The position numbers were made by a program, and so were the translations under genes. Below the pieces are notes generated by a model that saw only the letters and a program-made list of their open reading frames with translations, was not told the DNA's origin and did no database searches. Of a stretch of DNA of 64,000 nucleotides, positions 45,092 through 53,133 are shown in pieces (position 1 is the first letter of the stretch; every line of letters starts with the position of its first letter). The stretch is from Flavobacterium aerium (lineage in GTDB: Bacteria; Bacteroidota; Bacteroidia; Flavobacteriales; Flavobacteriaceae), in NCBI RefSeq assembly GCF_030766725.1, contig NZ_JARQWR010000001.1, positions 186,001 through 250,000 on the forward strand. Direction: 5' to 3'.

Positions 45092-45364
45092 TTATTCCCA
45101 TTGATAGGACAGCGCCCTTACAATATTGGCAATGGCATCTTCTTTTAACTCGTAATGATTTCGAATGAAATTCTGACTGGCTTTACAACCTAGAATTAAA
45201 TCGGAGAATTTCCAAATATCATCCGATCCTGCTTTGGTCCATATTTCATTGAAGATGGATTTTTTCTCGTCGTCCAATTCTGGATTTGTAATAATATATT
45301 CTTGAAAGGTCCAAGGTTGAGACCAATTATTAAAAGTAGTGATGATTTGTTCTAGTGTTTTCAT
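45092..45364 (-). CDS. Small helical hypothetical protein of immunity-like operon B
   Basis: 90 residues from the ATG at 45364 (MKTLEQIITTFNNWSQPWTF). An upstream extension of 28 codons would overlap the DUF6304-like gene and lacks likeness to a protein start. Acidic, all-helical, with NPELDDEKKSIFNEIWTKAG and DDIWKFSDLILGC. No family recognised. Ten bases after the gene before it. Confidence 0.65.
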   Translation of the reverse strand: MKTLEQIITTFNNWSQPWTFQEYIITNPELDDEKKSIFNEIWTKAGSDDIWKFSDLILGCKASQNFIRNHYELKEDAIANIVRALSYQWE

Positions 45365-45374
45365 ACGTATTGTT

Positions 45375-46064
45375 TTATCCGCGATATCCGATACCTTTTT
45401 TTCTACTCTCATAGTGATGACAAGAATAAATTTCCTGTACCATTTCAAAATCAGAGGTTAGTCCTTCATATTCGCTTTTGTCTTTTACTTTAAGATAATT
45501 TTCTTTTTGATTTACATAACAGCGCATCGTACCAAAACTGGATTGTCCATAGATACTATAATCTCCATACATGCAGCCGTAGCAGTTTTTGAAATTATAT
45601 TGACCCTCAAATTGTTTATGGATAACATCCAATGCGATTTCGATGACATCTCCTGCACCTTCAAAAAGCTTACCATTAATTGTTAAACTTACTTTGATTT
45701 GTTCAAAGTCAAGTCCGCCTTGTGGTTTTGGCCTTGTATTTCCAATGAAACATTCAATAGTTAAGTCAGTACTGAAAGTTAGATTCGTTGAATGCTCAAT
45801 TAGATTTTGAGGAACTATAATTTTAAAATAACAATTGCAAAGTGTTTCCTGAATAATGTTCGTTCCATACATTAAAGTAGATAAGAATGTAAATCGAGCA
45901 ATTTGTTCGGAAGTGTATTTTTCTTGTTCCAATAAAACTAGATCGGTAAACTCGGAACCTTTAAAGTTTACGCCATCAATTTCTACCGATAAATTACGGA
46001 AATCATTTTCTAGGCTAATGATAACCGAGCCAAAATCGTCTTTATAGATACCTGAATAATGCAT
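45375..46064 (-). CDS. DUF6304-like protein
   Basis: 229 residues from the ATG at 46064 (MHYSGIYKDDFGSVIISLEN); a TTG three codons earlier is possible. The distinctive C-terminal KNCYGCMYGDYSIYGQSSFG with GTMRCYVNQK matches my memory of DUF6304. Cys residues in NCYGCMYGD could bind a metal. Cytoplasmic, unknown function. Twenty-four bases after the next upstream gene. Confidence 0.7.
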   Translation of the reverse strand: MHYSGIYKDDFGSVIISLENDFRNLSVEIDGVNFKGSEFTDLVLLEQEKYTSEQIARFTFLSTLMYGTNIIQETLCNCYFKIIVPQNLIEHSTNLTFSTDLTIECFIGNTRPKPQGGLDFEQIKVSLTINGKLFEGAGDVIEIALDVIHKQFEGQYNFKNCYGCMYGDYSIYGQSSFGTMRCYVNQKENYLKVKDKSEYEGLTSDFEMVQEIYSCHHYESRKKGIGYRG

Positions 46065-46088
46065 GATTTCCAACTTAAATTTAAATAA

Positions 46089-46604
46089 TTATGCTTTAAA
46101 CTCTTGTCTTACTTTTTCCAATAATTCTTCTTCTTCATCGGTATCAGCATCAACTTGTGTAACCAATGTCCAGAATCGTTCCTGTGTTTTGATTTTGTCA
46201 AAAGCATTACTGTTCTCCAGACGAACCATTACTTTTCGTAAGCTGTTTAAATAACCGGCTTCAAATTCATCCATAAAATCGTAATCCTCGGTATCCATGG
46301 CTTGCTCAAATGCAGTTTGAATAGTATCATATTGATTATCCCAAAGTTCTGCGATTTGGTCTATATCCTCTTCCATTAATTCATTCGTCCAATCGGGTGG
46401 GTAGTATTCTTCTTTGCGTAAATTGATACCTGTACTGGTATCAAAACTCAACGAAATATTTCCGCTTACACAATTGAAAGCAAAAGCCCCAAAGACCTTC
46501 TTTTTATAATCTTCAGATTGTGCGATACAATCGAGTGATTGCGATGTTAATTCAAACACAATATTTTCAAAGTTGTATTTTTCTTCAAATTCTTTCCAAT
46601 TCAT
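46089..46604 (-). CDS. Hypothetical acidic protein (DUF4303-like?)
   Basis: 171 residues, strongly acidic. KVFGAFAFNCVSGNISLSFD near 36-55 followed by YYPPDWTNELMEEDIDQIAE resembles DUF4303 proteins (a strand pair, then Trp and acidic helix), but the match is from memory. The tail is Glu-rich (DADTDEEEELLEKVRQE). Soluble, no signal peptide. Operon B. Confidence 0.6.
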   Translation of the reverse strand: MNWKEFEEKYNFENIVFELTSQSLDCIAQSEDYKKKVFGAFAFNCVSGNISLSFDTSTGINLRKEEYYPPDWTNELMEEDIDQIAELWDNQYDTIQTAFEQAMDTEDYDFMDEFEAGYLNSLRKVMVRLENSNAFDKIKTQERFWTLVTQVDADTDEEEELLEKVRQEFKA

Positions 46605-46684
46605 ACGTATAAGATTCTGGTGTAGGTAAGTTTATATTTTGTTTTCTTAATTGAGTTTTATTCTTTAATTCCTAGTTAGGAAAG

Positions 46685-47110
46685 CTAGTTTTTGAGAATT
46701 AATTCTTTAATTGTTTTGCCCGTAAAGACTAAATGTCCCTCAGGTATTTTATGATCCAAATAATTAGCCCATAGCGCAGAAACCCATTGATTGTTATCGA
46801 GATTCAATAGATGTGAAGCAATCAAATCAAAATCATCGGAGATATAAGAAGATAAATCAGAGGAATTTGTTTTTGAAAAAGTATACAGAAAGATTTCTTT
46901 TCGAAAAGTATCTATTAATTCTAGATCTTCTTTATCCTGTTTGGGAGTCATACTTTTGGTTTCATTGTAAGCATTCATCCATTTTTTAGAGAAATCATCT
47001 GTATCTCGACTATCAAGAATATCATCAATAGAATCGTCATCTAGTACAGGAAGGATATGTTGTAATGATTTTAAAAATAAATCACCTAATTTCTGAATAG
47101 CAAGTATCAT
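46685..47110 (-). CDS. Hypothetical helical protein of operon B
   Basis: 141 residues, acidic and helical (LPVLDDDSIDDILDSRDTDD; SSYISDDFDLIASHLL), ending WANYLDHKIPEGHLVFTGKT. No family recognised. Its ATG overlaps the stop of the YjbR gene by four bases, so it is translated with it. An 80-base gap separates it from the next gene downstream. Confidence 0.65.
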   Translation of the reverse strand: MILAIQKLGDLFLKSLQHILPVLDDDSIDDILDSRDTDDFSKKWMNAYNETKSMTPKQDKEDLELIDTFRKEIFLYTFSKTNSSDLSSYISDDFDLIASHLLNLDNNQWVSALWANYLDHKIPEGHLVFTGKTIKELILKN

Positions 47111-47433
47111 TTCTTTTTTGGCTTTGATTTCGTAACCTCTTTATAAGCACATTCTAAAGCATCTACAATTAATTCTTTTCGAATATTATGAATATCAATA
47201 TAGGTCCACCCTTTTTGTCCCCAATTATTATCTACAGGGTAAATGGCTTTATCGTAAGAGCAGAATTGGGTTTGATCTTCCAAAGAAAATTTAAGGCAAG
47301 CTTTGGCTTTATCCACTTCGAGCGAAGCAAATATTTTTCCGTTTATACGAAATGAAGTTGCCTCAAAATGAGGAAGCTCCACCACATTGGCAAACGAAAG
47401 GGCTAATTCACGAAAATTTTCTGTATCAACCAT
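47107..47433 (-). CDS. MmcQ/YjbR family protein
   Basis: 108 residues from the ATG at 47433 (MVDTENFRELALSFANVVEL). The DUF419/YjbR signature is clear: FRELALSFANVVELPHFE, RINGKIFASLEVDKAKACLK, then GWTYIDIHNIRKELIVDALE near the end. Double-wing small fold, sometimes said to bind DNA; function unknown. First gene of operon B. The longer upstream start has no support. Confidence 0.82.
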   Translation of the reverse strand: MVDTENFRELALSFANVVELPHFEATSFRINGKIFASLEVDKAKACLKFSLEDQTQFCSYDKAIYPVDNNWGQKGWTYIDIHNIRKELIVDALECAYKEVTKSKPKKK

Positions 47434-47497
47434 AATTGTATTTTCTCTACAGCAAGTTATACTCAAATATAAAGAAAAACCACATATAGAAATGCTT

Positions 47498-47878
47498 TTA
47501 CGACTGCATCGACGAAATAATTTTCTCGCGATGATTCAATCCCCATTGTACTAAGGTTTCTGTAACAGGTAAAACGGTTTTTCCATATTCCGTAATAGCA
47601 TAAGCCACCGTAATTGGTTTTGTTTCCTGAACGGTTCGGCTGACCAATAAGTTGGTTTCTAATTCTTTTAATTCTTTGCTGAGCATTTTTGCTGAGATTC
47701 CTCCAATTTCACGCTGTAGTTTTTTGAAATGGATTGTTTGGTGATTCCGATTCGTTAAAAAACGTAAAATCATCAGTTTCCATTTTCCGCCCAATACATC
47801 CAGACTGTCGCGCATTGCAAATAATTCTTCGGTACAATTCGCTTCTCTGATCACACCATTTTCTATGATTTTTGCCAT
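47498..47878 (-). CDS. HxlR family transcriptional regulator
   Basis: 126 residues from the ATG at 47878 (MAKIIENGVIREANCTEELF). The winged helix is plain: LDVLGGKWKLMILRFL, HFKKLQREIGGISAKMLSKE, then LKELETNLLVSRTVQETKPI. The Cys in the N-terminus (ANCTEE) matches the redox-sensing Cys of this family. Divergent from an oxidoreductase, with palindromes between them. It probably represses both itself and the oxidoreductase. Confidence 0.9.
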   Translation of the reverse strand: MAKIIENGVIREANCTEELFAMRDSLDVLGGKWKLMILRFLTNRNHQTIHFKKLQREIGGISAKMLSKELKELETNLLVSRTVQETKPITVAYAITEYGKTVLPVTETLVQWGLNHREKIISSMQS

Positions 47879-47892
47879 AATAGTTTCATTGA

Positions 47893-47918
47893 GGTAACTA
47901 GTTACCATTAGTTAACTA
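47893..47918. promoter_or_regulatory. HxlR operator: two adjacent palindromes
   Basis: GGTAACTAGTTACC (47893-47906) is a perfect 14-base palindrome and TAGTTAACTA (47909-47918) a perfect 10-base one; the two share the core AACTA/TAGTT. They lie between the regulator's start codon and its likely -7 box (CAAATGTA, 47923-47930 on the plus strand), where binding would block transcription. Confidence 0.65.
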
Positions 47919-47970
47919 GTAGCAAATGTATACCATAATTAAAATACTTTTACTTAATAAAACGATAAAA

Positions 47971-48969
47971 ATGAAAGCCATTATATTAAACGATACAGGA
48001 GATTTACAAGAAACTATTGTAGCTCTTCCAAAACCTAATTCCAATGAGATTCTGATAAAAATTATGGCTGCTGGATTTAACCCAATAGATTACCAAATGC
48101 GCGAAAATGAATTGGAACGAAAGCTACTACATTCCCCCATATTGGGCAGAGAACTATCAGGAATAGTCATTGAAATAGGGAGTGAGGTTAAAGATTTCAA
48201 AATAGGAGATACTGTATTCTGTGGATCGGGAAGTATGGGATCGAATGGAACATATACGGAGTATATTGCTGTTCCTGAAATGATTGTTGCCCACAAACCT
48301 ACTGTAATTTCTTTTGAGCAAGCTGCAGGAATTCCATCAGTTGGGTTAACAGCTTTGCAGCTTTACAATAGAATGCAATTAAAGGCTACTGATACTCTTT
48401 TTATTGCAGGTGCGGCAGGTGGCGTAGGAGCAATGTTAGTTAAAATATTGCTGGCTAATAAATTTCACCATTTTGTAGTTACAGCAGGAAATGAGGAAAG
48501 CATAAAATCACTGAAAGAAATAGGTCTTACTGCACAACAAATCATCAATTATAAAAAGGAAGATGTTCTAGTAGAAAGCATAAGTCGAAACAATGATAAG
48601 AAATTCGATTATGTAGTGGATTTGGTTGGGAATACTATGGCAGAAATCGCTGCCGAATTAGTGAAATTGAATGGAACCTATCTCGATGTAACAGCTTTGT
48701 CTACTGTGGAATCTAGAGAAATTCTATTCAATAAAGGAGCTGTTATTATGAATATTTCCAATTATGCATATGCTAAGGATAAAGAATATAGCTATTATAA
48801 AAATGGATTATTAGAAGTCGCTCGGTTAATAGAAAGTGAACAGATTGCTGCTCCTGCAATTGAAATTATAGGAACGCTAACAATTGAAACTATTGAAAAA
48901 GCCCATGAGATGTTGCGTCAAAATAGGACCCATGGAAGAAAATTAATTATGCAAATACAAAACATATAA
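47971..48969 (+). CDS. Zinc-type alcohol dehydrogenase/quinone oxidoreductase
   Basis: 332 residues from the ATG at 47971 (MKAIILNDTGDLQETIVALP). GroES-like N-terminal domain (AAGFNPIDYQMREN near 35) and Rossmann domain with FIAGAAGGVGAMLVKIL near 150. The zinc-binding residues of true alcohol dehydrogenases are absent, as in NADPH:quinone reductases. It would detoxify quinones or electrophiles. Probably controlled by the divergent HxlR protein and read with the cupin gene six bases on. Confidence 0.88.
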   Translation: MKAIILNDTGDLQETIVALPKPNSNEILIKIMAAGFNPIDYQMRENELERKLLHSPILGRELSGIVIEIGSEVKDFKIGDTVFCGSGSMGSNGTYTEYIAVPEMIVAHKPTVISFEQAAGIPSVGLTALQLYNRMQLKATDTLFIAGAAGGVGAMLVKILLANKFHHFVVTAGNEESIKSLKEIGLTAQQIINYKKEDVLVESISRNNDKKFDYVVDLVGNTMAEIAAELVKLNGTYLDVTALSTVESREILFNKGAVIMNISNYAYAKDKEYSYYKNGLLEVARLIESEQIAAPAIEIIGTLTIETIEKAHEMLRQNRTHGRKLIMQIQNI

Positions 48970-48975
48970 CACACG

Positions 48976-49446
48976 ATGAGAACTATACCCAGAAGAGTTG
49001 TTACAGGAATTAAAGACGGGAAATCTATTATTGAGAAAGATGAAATTGTAAGTAATGTTTCAGAGGATTTTCCGGGATTAATTATCTCCGATATTTGGAG
49101 TACGGATACTATGCCAGCAAATTTGAAAGAGGAAAAAATCATTTCCAATACTCCATTTCCTAATACGCCTAAAAATGGGACTTACTTTCGCTATGTACAA
49201 ATTCCACCAGATAAAGAGCTAGGAATTGAAGCCCTTGTTGGTCAACCACATCCTTTGATGCATCAAACAGAGACTTTAGATTATATTATTATTCTTTCAG
49301 GAGAAATATATTTAATTGTTGAAGAAGGGGAAACACTATTAAAAGCAGGAGATATTGTAATCCAACGCGGTACAAATCATGCTTGGAGCAATCGCTCAAA
49401 GGTACCTTGCATCCAATTGGCGGTTTTAATTGATGCAAAACAATAG
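48976..49446 (+). CDS. Cupin-domain protein
   Basis: 156 residues. The cupin barrel is in the C-terminal half: HPLMHQTETLDYIIILSGEI (first motif, with the His and Glu ligands) and LLKAGDIVIQRGTNHAWSNR (second motif). The N-terminal part (RVVTGIKDGKSIIEKDEIVS) is a beta extension. It may act on a carbonyl or aromatic substrate with the upstream oxidoreductase. Gap of six bases indicates one transcript. Confidence 0.84.
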   Translation: MRTIPRRVVTGIKDGKSIIEKDEIVSNVSEDFPGLIISDIWSTDTMPANLKEEKIISNTPFPNTPKNGTYFRYVQIPPDKELGIEALVGQPHPLMHQTETLDYIIILSGEIYLIVEEGETLLKAGDIVIQRGTNHAWSNRSKVPCIQLAVLIDAKQ

Positions 49447-49653
49447 AGCAGCGTGATTAAGGATAATAGTGTTTTGTTTTTTGTAATGATTTGAATTTCA
49501 GTTTTTTGATTTGGAAAGAGATAATTCGATACTTTTTTGGATAGGCTTAAAAAAATGAATACATTTAAGAGAGATTTTATAAATCAATGATATGCCAAGA
49601 GGTGGCATCAATATTGTATGAATAAGATGAATTAATAATAAAAAGATATTCAG

Positions 49654-50097
49654 ATGAAAAAAACAATTTTGTCCGCTATGGTTTTAGCCTTGATGGTTTT
49701 TACCACTTCATGTACAAAGAACAAAGAGAAAGAAGAGACTGTTAAACCACAAACAGAAGAAGTGGTGGACATGCATACTTCCGAAAATTCGTTGGATTGG
49801 GCTGGAACGTATGTAGGTGTATTACCTTGTGCAGATTGTGAAGGAATTAAAACTTCAATTACTTTGCAAGACGATAAAACCTTCGAAGAAACATCTGAAT
49901 ATTTGGGGAAAAAATCAAATTTCAAAGAAAAAGGAACTTTTGAGTGGGATAAAACAGGAAGCATAGTTACACTGAAATATAAAGACACTCAGCATTCGTA
50001 TAAGGTTGCAGAAGGAAGTATTATCCTATTGGATCAGGAAGGAAAAGAAATTTCTGGTGATCTAGCAAAGAATTATATTCTGAATAAAGTAAATTAA
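49654..50097 (+). CDS. NlpE-like copper/envelope stress lipoprotein
   Basis: 147 residues. Lipobox FTTSC (Cys 20) after MKKTILSAMVLALMVF. The NlpE N-domain appears: WAGTYVGVLPCADCEGIKTS (Cys-x2-Cys) with TITLQ-type strand and FEETSEYLGK. Only the N-terminal NlpE domain is present; the OB-fold domain of E. coli NlpE is missing. It probably senses envelope or copper stress at the outer membrane. Followed after 18 bases by another lipoprotein gene. Confidence 0.85.
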   Translation: MKKTILSAMVLALMVFTTSCTKNKEKEETVKPQTEEVVDMHTSENSLDWAGTYVGVLPCADCEGIKTSITLQDDKTFEETSEYLGKKSNFKEKGTFEWDKTGSIVTLKYKDTQHSYKVAEGSIILLDQEGKEISGDLAKNYILNKVN

Positions 50098-50115
50098 TCC
50101 CTAAACATTTATCAT

Positions 50116-50601
50116 ATGCGAAAATTAGTCTTTAGTATTGCGTTGCTATCTATCGGTAGCCTTGTCTCTTGTAATCAACCCGTGAAAGAGAAAAAAGAAG
50201 ATTTGAAAGAAACACCACAGGCAGTTAACAAAGAAGTGCCTTTTGTTATAGCAAAAAATTATTTTGTGAAGAATAATTACCAAGGTAAAGATTCAACAGA
50301 AGTGAAAAAAATTAGTTCACAAGCAGAATTTGATGTAGTATTTGGTGCAGCAGCATTAATGGGAAAAGAGGGTAAACCAACTCCAATTGATTTTAGCAAG
50401 CAGCATGCCATTGCAGTTATTCATCCTGTAACAGATAAAGCAACGAGCCTGGATGCACCAACATTATCTACTAATGGAACTACACTTGATTTTTCTTATC
50501 AACTAAAAGTGGGAGAAAAACAATCGTATTCAATTCATCCTTACTTATTGTTAGTCGTGGATAACGAATACCAAGGAGATATTGTAACTACAGTAAAATA
50601 A
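50116..50601 (+). CDS. Lipoprotein of unknown function
   Basis: 161 residues with lipobox (SLVSC, Cys 19). After a Lys/Glu-rich linker comes a compact domain: VPFVIAKNYFVKNNYQGKDS, FDVVFGAAALMGKEGKPTPI, HAIAVIHPVTDKATSLDAPT. I recognise no family. Read with the NlpE-like gene upstream; a terminator follows. Confidence 0.75.
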   Translation: MRKLVFSIALLSIGSLVSCNQPVKEKKEDLKETPQAVNKEVPFVIAKNYFVKNNYQGKDSTEVKKISSQAEFDVVFGAAALMGKEGKPTPIDFSKQHAIAVIHPVTDKATSLDAPTLSTNGTTLDFSYQLKVGEKQSYSIHPYLLLVVDNEYQGDIVTTVK

Positions 50602-50620
50602 AGACATGATATAATAATCT

Positions 50621-50652
50621 AAAAAAGCCCGTTTTTGAAACGGGCTTTTTTA
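50621..50652 (+). terminator. Rho-independent terminator after the lipoprotein pair
   Basis: AAGCCCGTTT with AAACGGGCTT, short loop, A-run before and six T after. Confidence 0.85.
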
Positions 50653-50687
50653 TTGCCGATTAATTATTTTTTCAGTCCCTGTGATAT

Positions 50688-50695
50688 TATATTTG
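50688..50695 (+). promoter_or_regulatory. Likely -7 element of the gene at 50722
   Basis: TATATTTG, perfect TAnnTTTG, 26 bases upstream of the ATG; the -33 position reads ATTT. Confidence 0.45.
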
Positions 50696-50721
50696 TTTCT
50701 CTAAAATAGCATATTCAATAC

Positions 50722-51216
50722 ATGGAAAATCAAAAGACATTCAGGACAAGAACGGGATTTTGTCACATCTTTCCCGATAAAATTGTTTTAACCAGAAAAC
50801 AGGAGATTGATGATTTATCCAAAATAAAAACGGGCACTACAATCTATAGTACACTGGTTATTTATGGTTTTATAGTGCTTTGGTTATTGTATTCTGCCTA
50901 TATCAATTATCAAGAAGGAAAAAGTGTAATATTATTTTTAAAATTACTAGTCGCTGTCTTTTTAATTTATTCGATTGTTCGAAGCTTCAATAATTCAACA
51001 ACGCCAATTATTGAACGTAAAAAAGTCAAAAGTGTAAAATTCCATGATGCAAAACCAGGATTGACACGAGCTTATTTTGAAGTGTTTTTTGAAGATGAGA
51101 AAAGAAATGTAAAAAAACGTCTGATTCTGCTTCCAGGTTCATTAAGCAAGGGAGATGTTGAAACGAAGAAAGCAGTTAAGATCATGAGGGAGGAAAAGTT
51201 GTATCCCAAGGGGTAA
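50722..51216 (+). CDS. Two-helix membrane hypothetical protein
   Basis: 164 residues. N-terminal hydrophilic part (RTRTGFCHIFPDKIVLTRKQ), two membrane helices near 40-57 and 70-87, and a C-terminal soluble part with a PH-like pattern (VKSVKFHDAKPGLTRAYFEV, then KKRLILLPGSLSKGD). It looks like a small membrane PH-type protein; no role known. Followed by the methyltransferase gene. Confidence 0.75.
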   Translation: MENQKTFRTRTGFCHIFPDKIVLTRKQEIDDLSKIKTGTTIYSTLVIYGFIVLWLLYSAYINYQEGKSVILFLKLLVAVFLIYSIVRSFNNSTTPIIERKKVKSVKFHDAKPGLTRAYFEVFFEDEKRNVKKRLILLPGSLSKGDVETKKAVKIMREEKLYPKG

Positions 51217-51281
51217 AGAATCCTGAATTATCGTTACTTTTATAGGATTACATTTTTAGTTACTTGTTAAAACGAAATATT

Positions 51282-52046
51282 ATGGCTTGGAATCCGGAAA
51301 CCTACAATAAGTTTAAAGCAGAACGTTTTGCCCCTTTTTATGATGTATTGGCTTTAGTTAAGATTAAACCCAATATGGATGTTATCGATTTAGGATGTGG
51401 AACAGGAGAACTCACGGAAAAATTAGCAAATACTTTACCTAATGCTAAAATGTTAGGTGTAGACTCTTCTAAGGAAATGCTAGAAGATGCCCGTGCTTTT
51501 GCAAGTGATGCCCTTAAATTTGAGCAAAGAACGATTGAGGAACAACTTACAACAAACCAAAAGTGGGATTTGATCTTTTCCAATGCTGCCATACAATGGG
51601 TAGATAATCATGAAACCTTACTTCCGGAAATAATAAATACATTGAAACCGAATGGACAACTTGCTATTCAGATTCCGTCCCAAAATGATAATATCCTCAA
51701 TCAGATTCTTCTGGAATTAGTACAAGAAGAACCTTATCAATCCGGATTGAAAGGATGGAAGCGTAGTTCACCCGTATTAAGCTTGGATGAATATGCACAA
51801 ATTTTCTTTGAAAATGGATGTAAGGATATGACACTTTATGAGAAAATTTATCCCTTGATTGTTCCAAATCAGGATGAACTTTATAATTTTATCTCAGGGT
51901 CATCCTTGGTGCCTTATTTTGAGCGTATGAATGGTACAATAAAAGAAAATTTCATAACAGAATTTAAAAATCGCATTCATAAACGATTTCCTAAAAAGCC
52001 CGTACTTTATGCTTTTAAACGAATAATAATGGAAGCTCGATTCTAG
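51282..52046 (+). CDS. Trans-aconitate 2-methyltransferase-like protein
   Basis: 254 residues from the ATG at 51282 (MAWNPETYNKFKAERFAPFY). Motif I VIDLGCGTGELTEKLA near 35, DSSKEMLEDA near 62, and LIFSNAAIQWVDNHETLLPE near 100 are close to Tam of E. coli, as is the length. It probably methylates trans-aconitate or a like acid with SAM, in the cytoplasm. The short upstream extension is not used. Terminator follows. Confidence 0.83.
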   Translation: MAWNPETYNKFKAERFAPFYDVLALVKIKPNMDVIDLGCGTGELTEKLANTLPNAKMLGVDSSKEMLEDARAFASDALKFEQRTIEEQLTTNQKWDLIFSNAAIQWVDNHETLLPEIINTLKPNGQLAIQIPSQNDNILNQILLELVQEEPYQSGLKGWKRSSPVLSLDEYAQIFFENGCKDMTLYEKIYPLIVPNQDELYNFISGSSLVPYFERMNGTIKENFITEFKNRIHKRFPKKPVLYAFKRIIMEARF

Positions 52047-52062
52047 TATATTATAGTAAAAT

Positions 52063-52092
52063 AAAAAGCTATCCATTTGGATAGCTTTTTTT
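52063..52092 (+). terminator. Rho-independent terminator after the methyltransferase
   Basis: AAAGCTATCC with GGATAGCTTT, four-base loop, A-run before and T-run after. Confidence 0.85.
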
Positions 52093-52170
52093 ATAAGGTG
52101 TTGTATAGTGTTGTTTGGAAATTATGTGGTTTAGTGTGGTATTGTATGCTTTAATAAAGGTATTTTTATA

Positions 52171-53133
52171 TCATAAGTTTACAATTTTAGTATATAAGTC
52201 TTCCGTTTTATCAAGGTTCATTTTTTTTCGTACCCGGTATTTTTTTGCTTCGATAGAGCGTATTGAACTGTTGGTAAATCGTGCAATTTCCTTCGTTGTA
52301 TAACGCAATTTAATATAACTACACAGTTCAATTTCTGTTTGGATTAACAATGGGTAGTTCGTGTTTAATTTGTCAACAAATAAAGGGAAAAGGGTGTTGA
52401 ATTTATAAATGAATGAAGAATGATTCGTTTCAGCAAGCGCGGTTAGTTCTTTGAATTGATTTGAGGTAATGTTTTTAGCTTGGCTTAAAGTTTTTAATCG
52501 CTCTTCAGAATAAATATATTTCTTATAATATTTTGATAATAATAATTCCTTTCGGTAAATAAGGTAAATATTAATTATCACTCCACAAATAACCGATAAC
52601 TTGGTTAAGAATAATGTTTTAATTTGATGACTTTCACTGCACTTTGGTTCGTAAAACAAGGTGTAATCTGTCACGTGATTGACATAACATTCCAAAAGAA
52701 TCAGCCCAAAAATTAATAATACTTCTTTATAATCATCAGTAAGATCAAATAGAAAAGGAATGGCAAAAATTAGTGGAATATAAAGAAATTCTACTCCAGA
52801 GTTTACGCCACAAAATGAGCCAAAAAAGAAGATTATTAATGAGCAGGTGATGAAAAATAAAACATGAAAAATCTTTAAAAGTTTTTTCTTGGAAAAAAGA
52901 GCTAGAAACATACAGTCTGCAAAAATAAAACTACCAATAGTTAATATTTTGCATTCCCTAAAGATGTCCCATATGCTAAAAATGATTGCATTTATAACAA
53001 TGGTAATTATGTATATGTTTATGAGTTTTATGAATTCAGATTGAATATCATTTTTAGCATCCGCGACTCCGGAGTGCAAGATTTCTGTAAAATGTTGTTT
53101 AATTTTCATGATTAATTTTTTATAAAATTCCAT
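52171..53133 (-). CDS. Membrane-anchored LuxR-type regulator
   Basis: 320 residues. Six to seven hydrophobic segments (about 30-210) followed by a linker and a C-terminal LuxR-type helix-turn-helix: QTEIELCSYIKLRYTTKEIA, RFTNSSIRSIEAKKYRVRKK. Such Bacteroidetes proteins carry a membrane sensor and a DNA-binding tail. A start eight codons on (53109) is also possible. It is divergent from the surface locus and faces the long non-coding stretch, so it may control that locus. Confidence 0.8.
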   Translation of the reverse strand: MEFYKKLIMKIKQHFTEILHSGVADAKNDIQSEFIKLINIYIITIVINAIIFSIWDIFRECKILTIGSFIFADCMFLALFSKKKLLKIFHVLFFITCSLIIFFFGSFCGVNSGVEFLYIPLIFAIPFLFDLTDDYKEVLLIFGLILLECYVNHVTDYTLFYEPKCSESHQIKTLFLTKLSVICGVIINIYLIYRKELLLSKYYKKYIYSEERLKTLSQAKNITSNQFKELTALAETNHSSFIYKFNTLFPLFVDKLNTNYPLLIQTEIELCSYIKLRYTTKEIARFTNSSIRSIEAKKYRVRKKMNLDKTEDLYTKIVNL

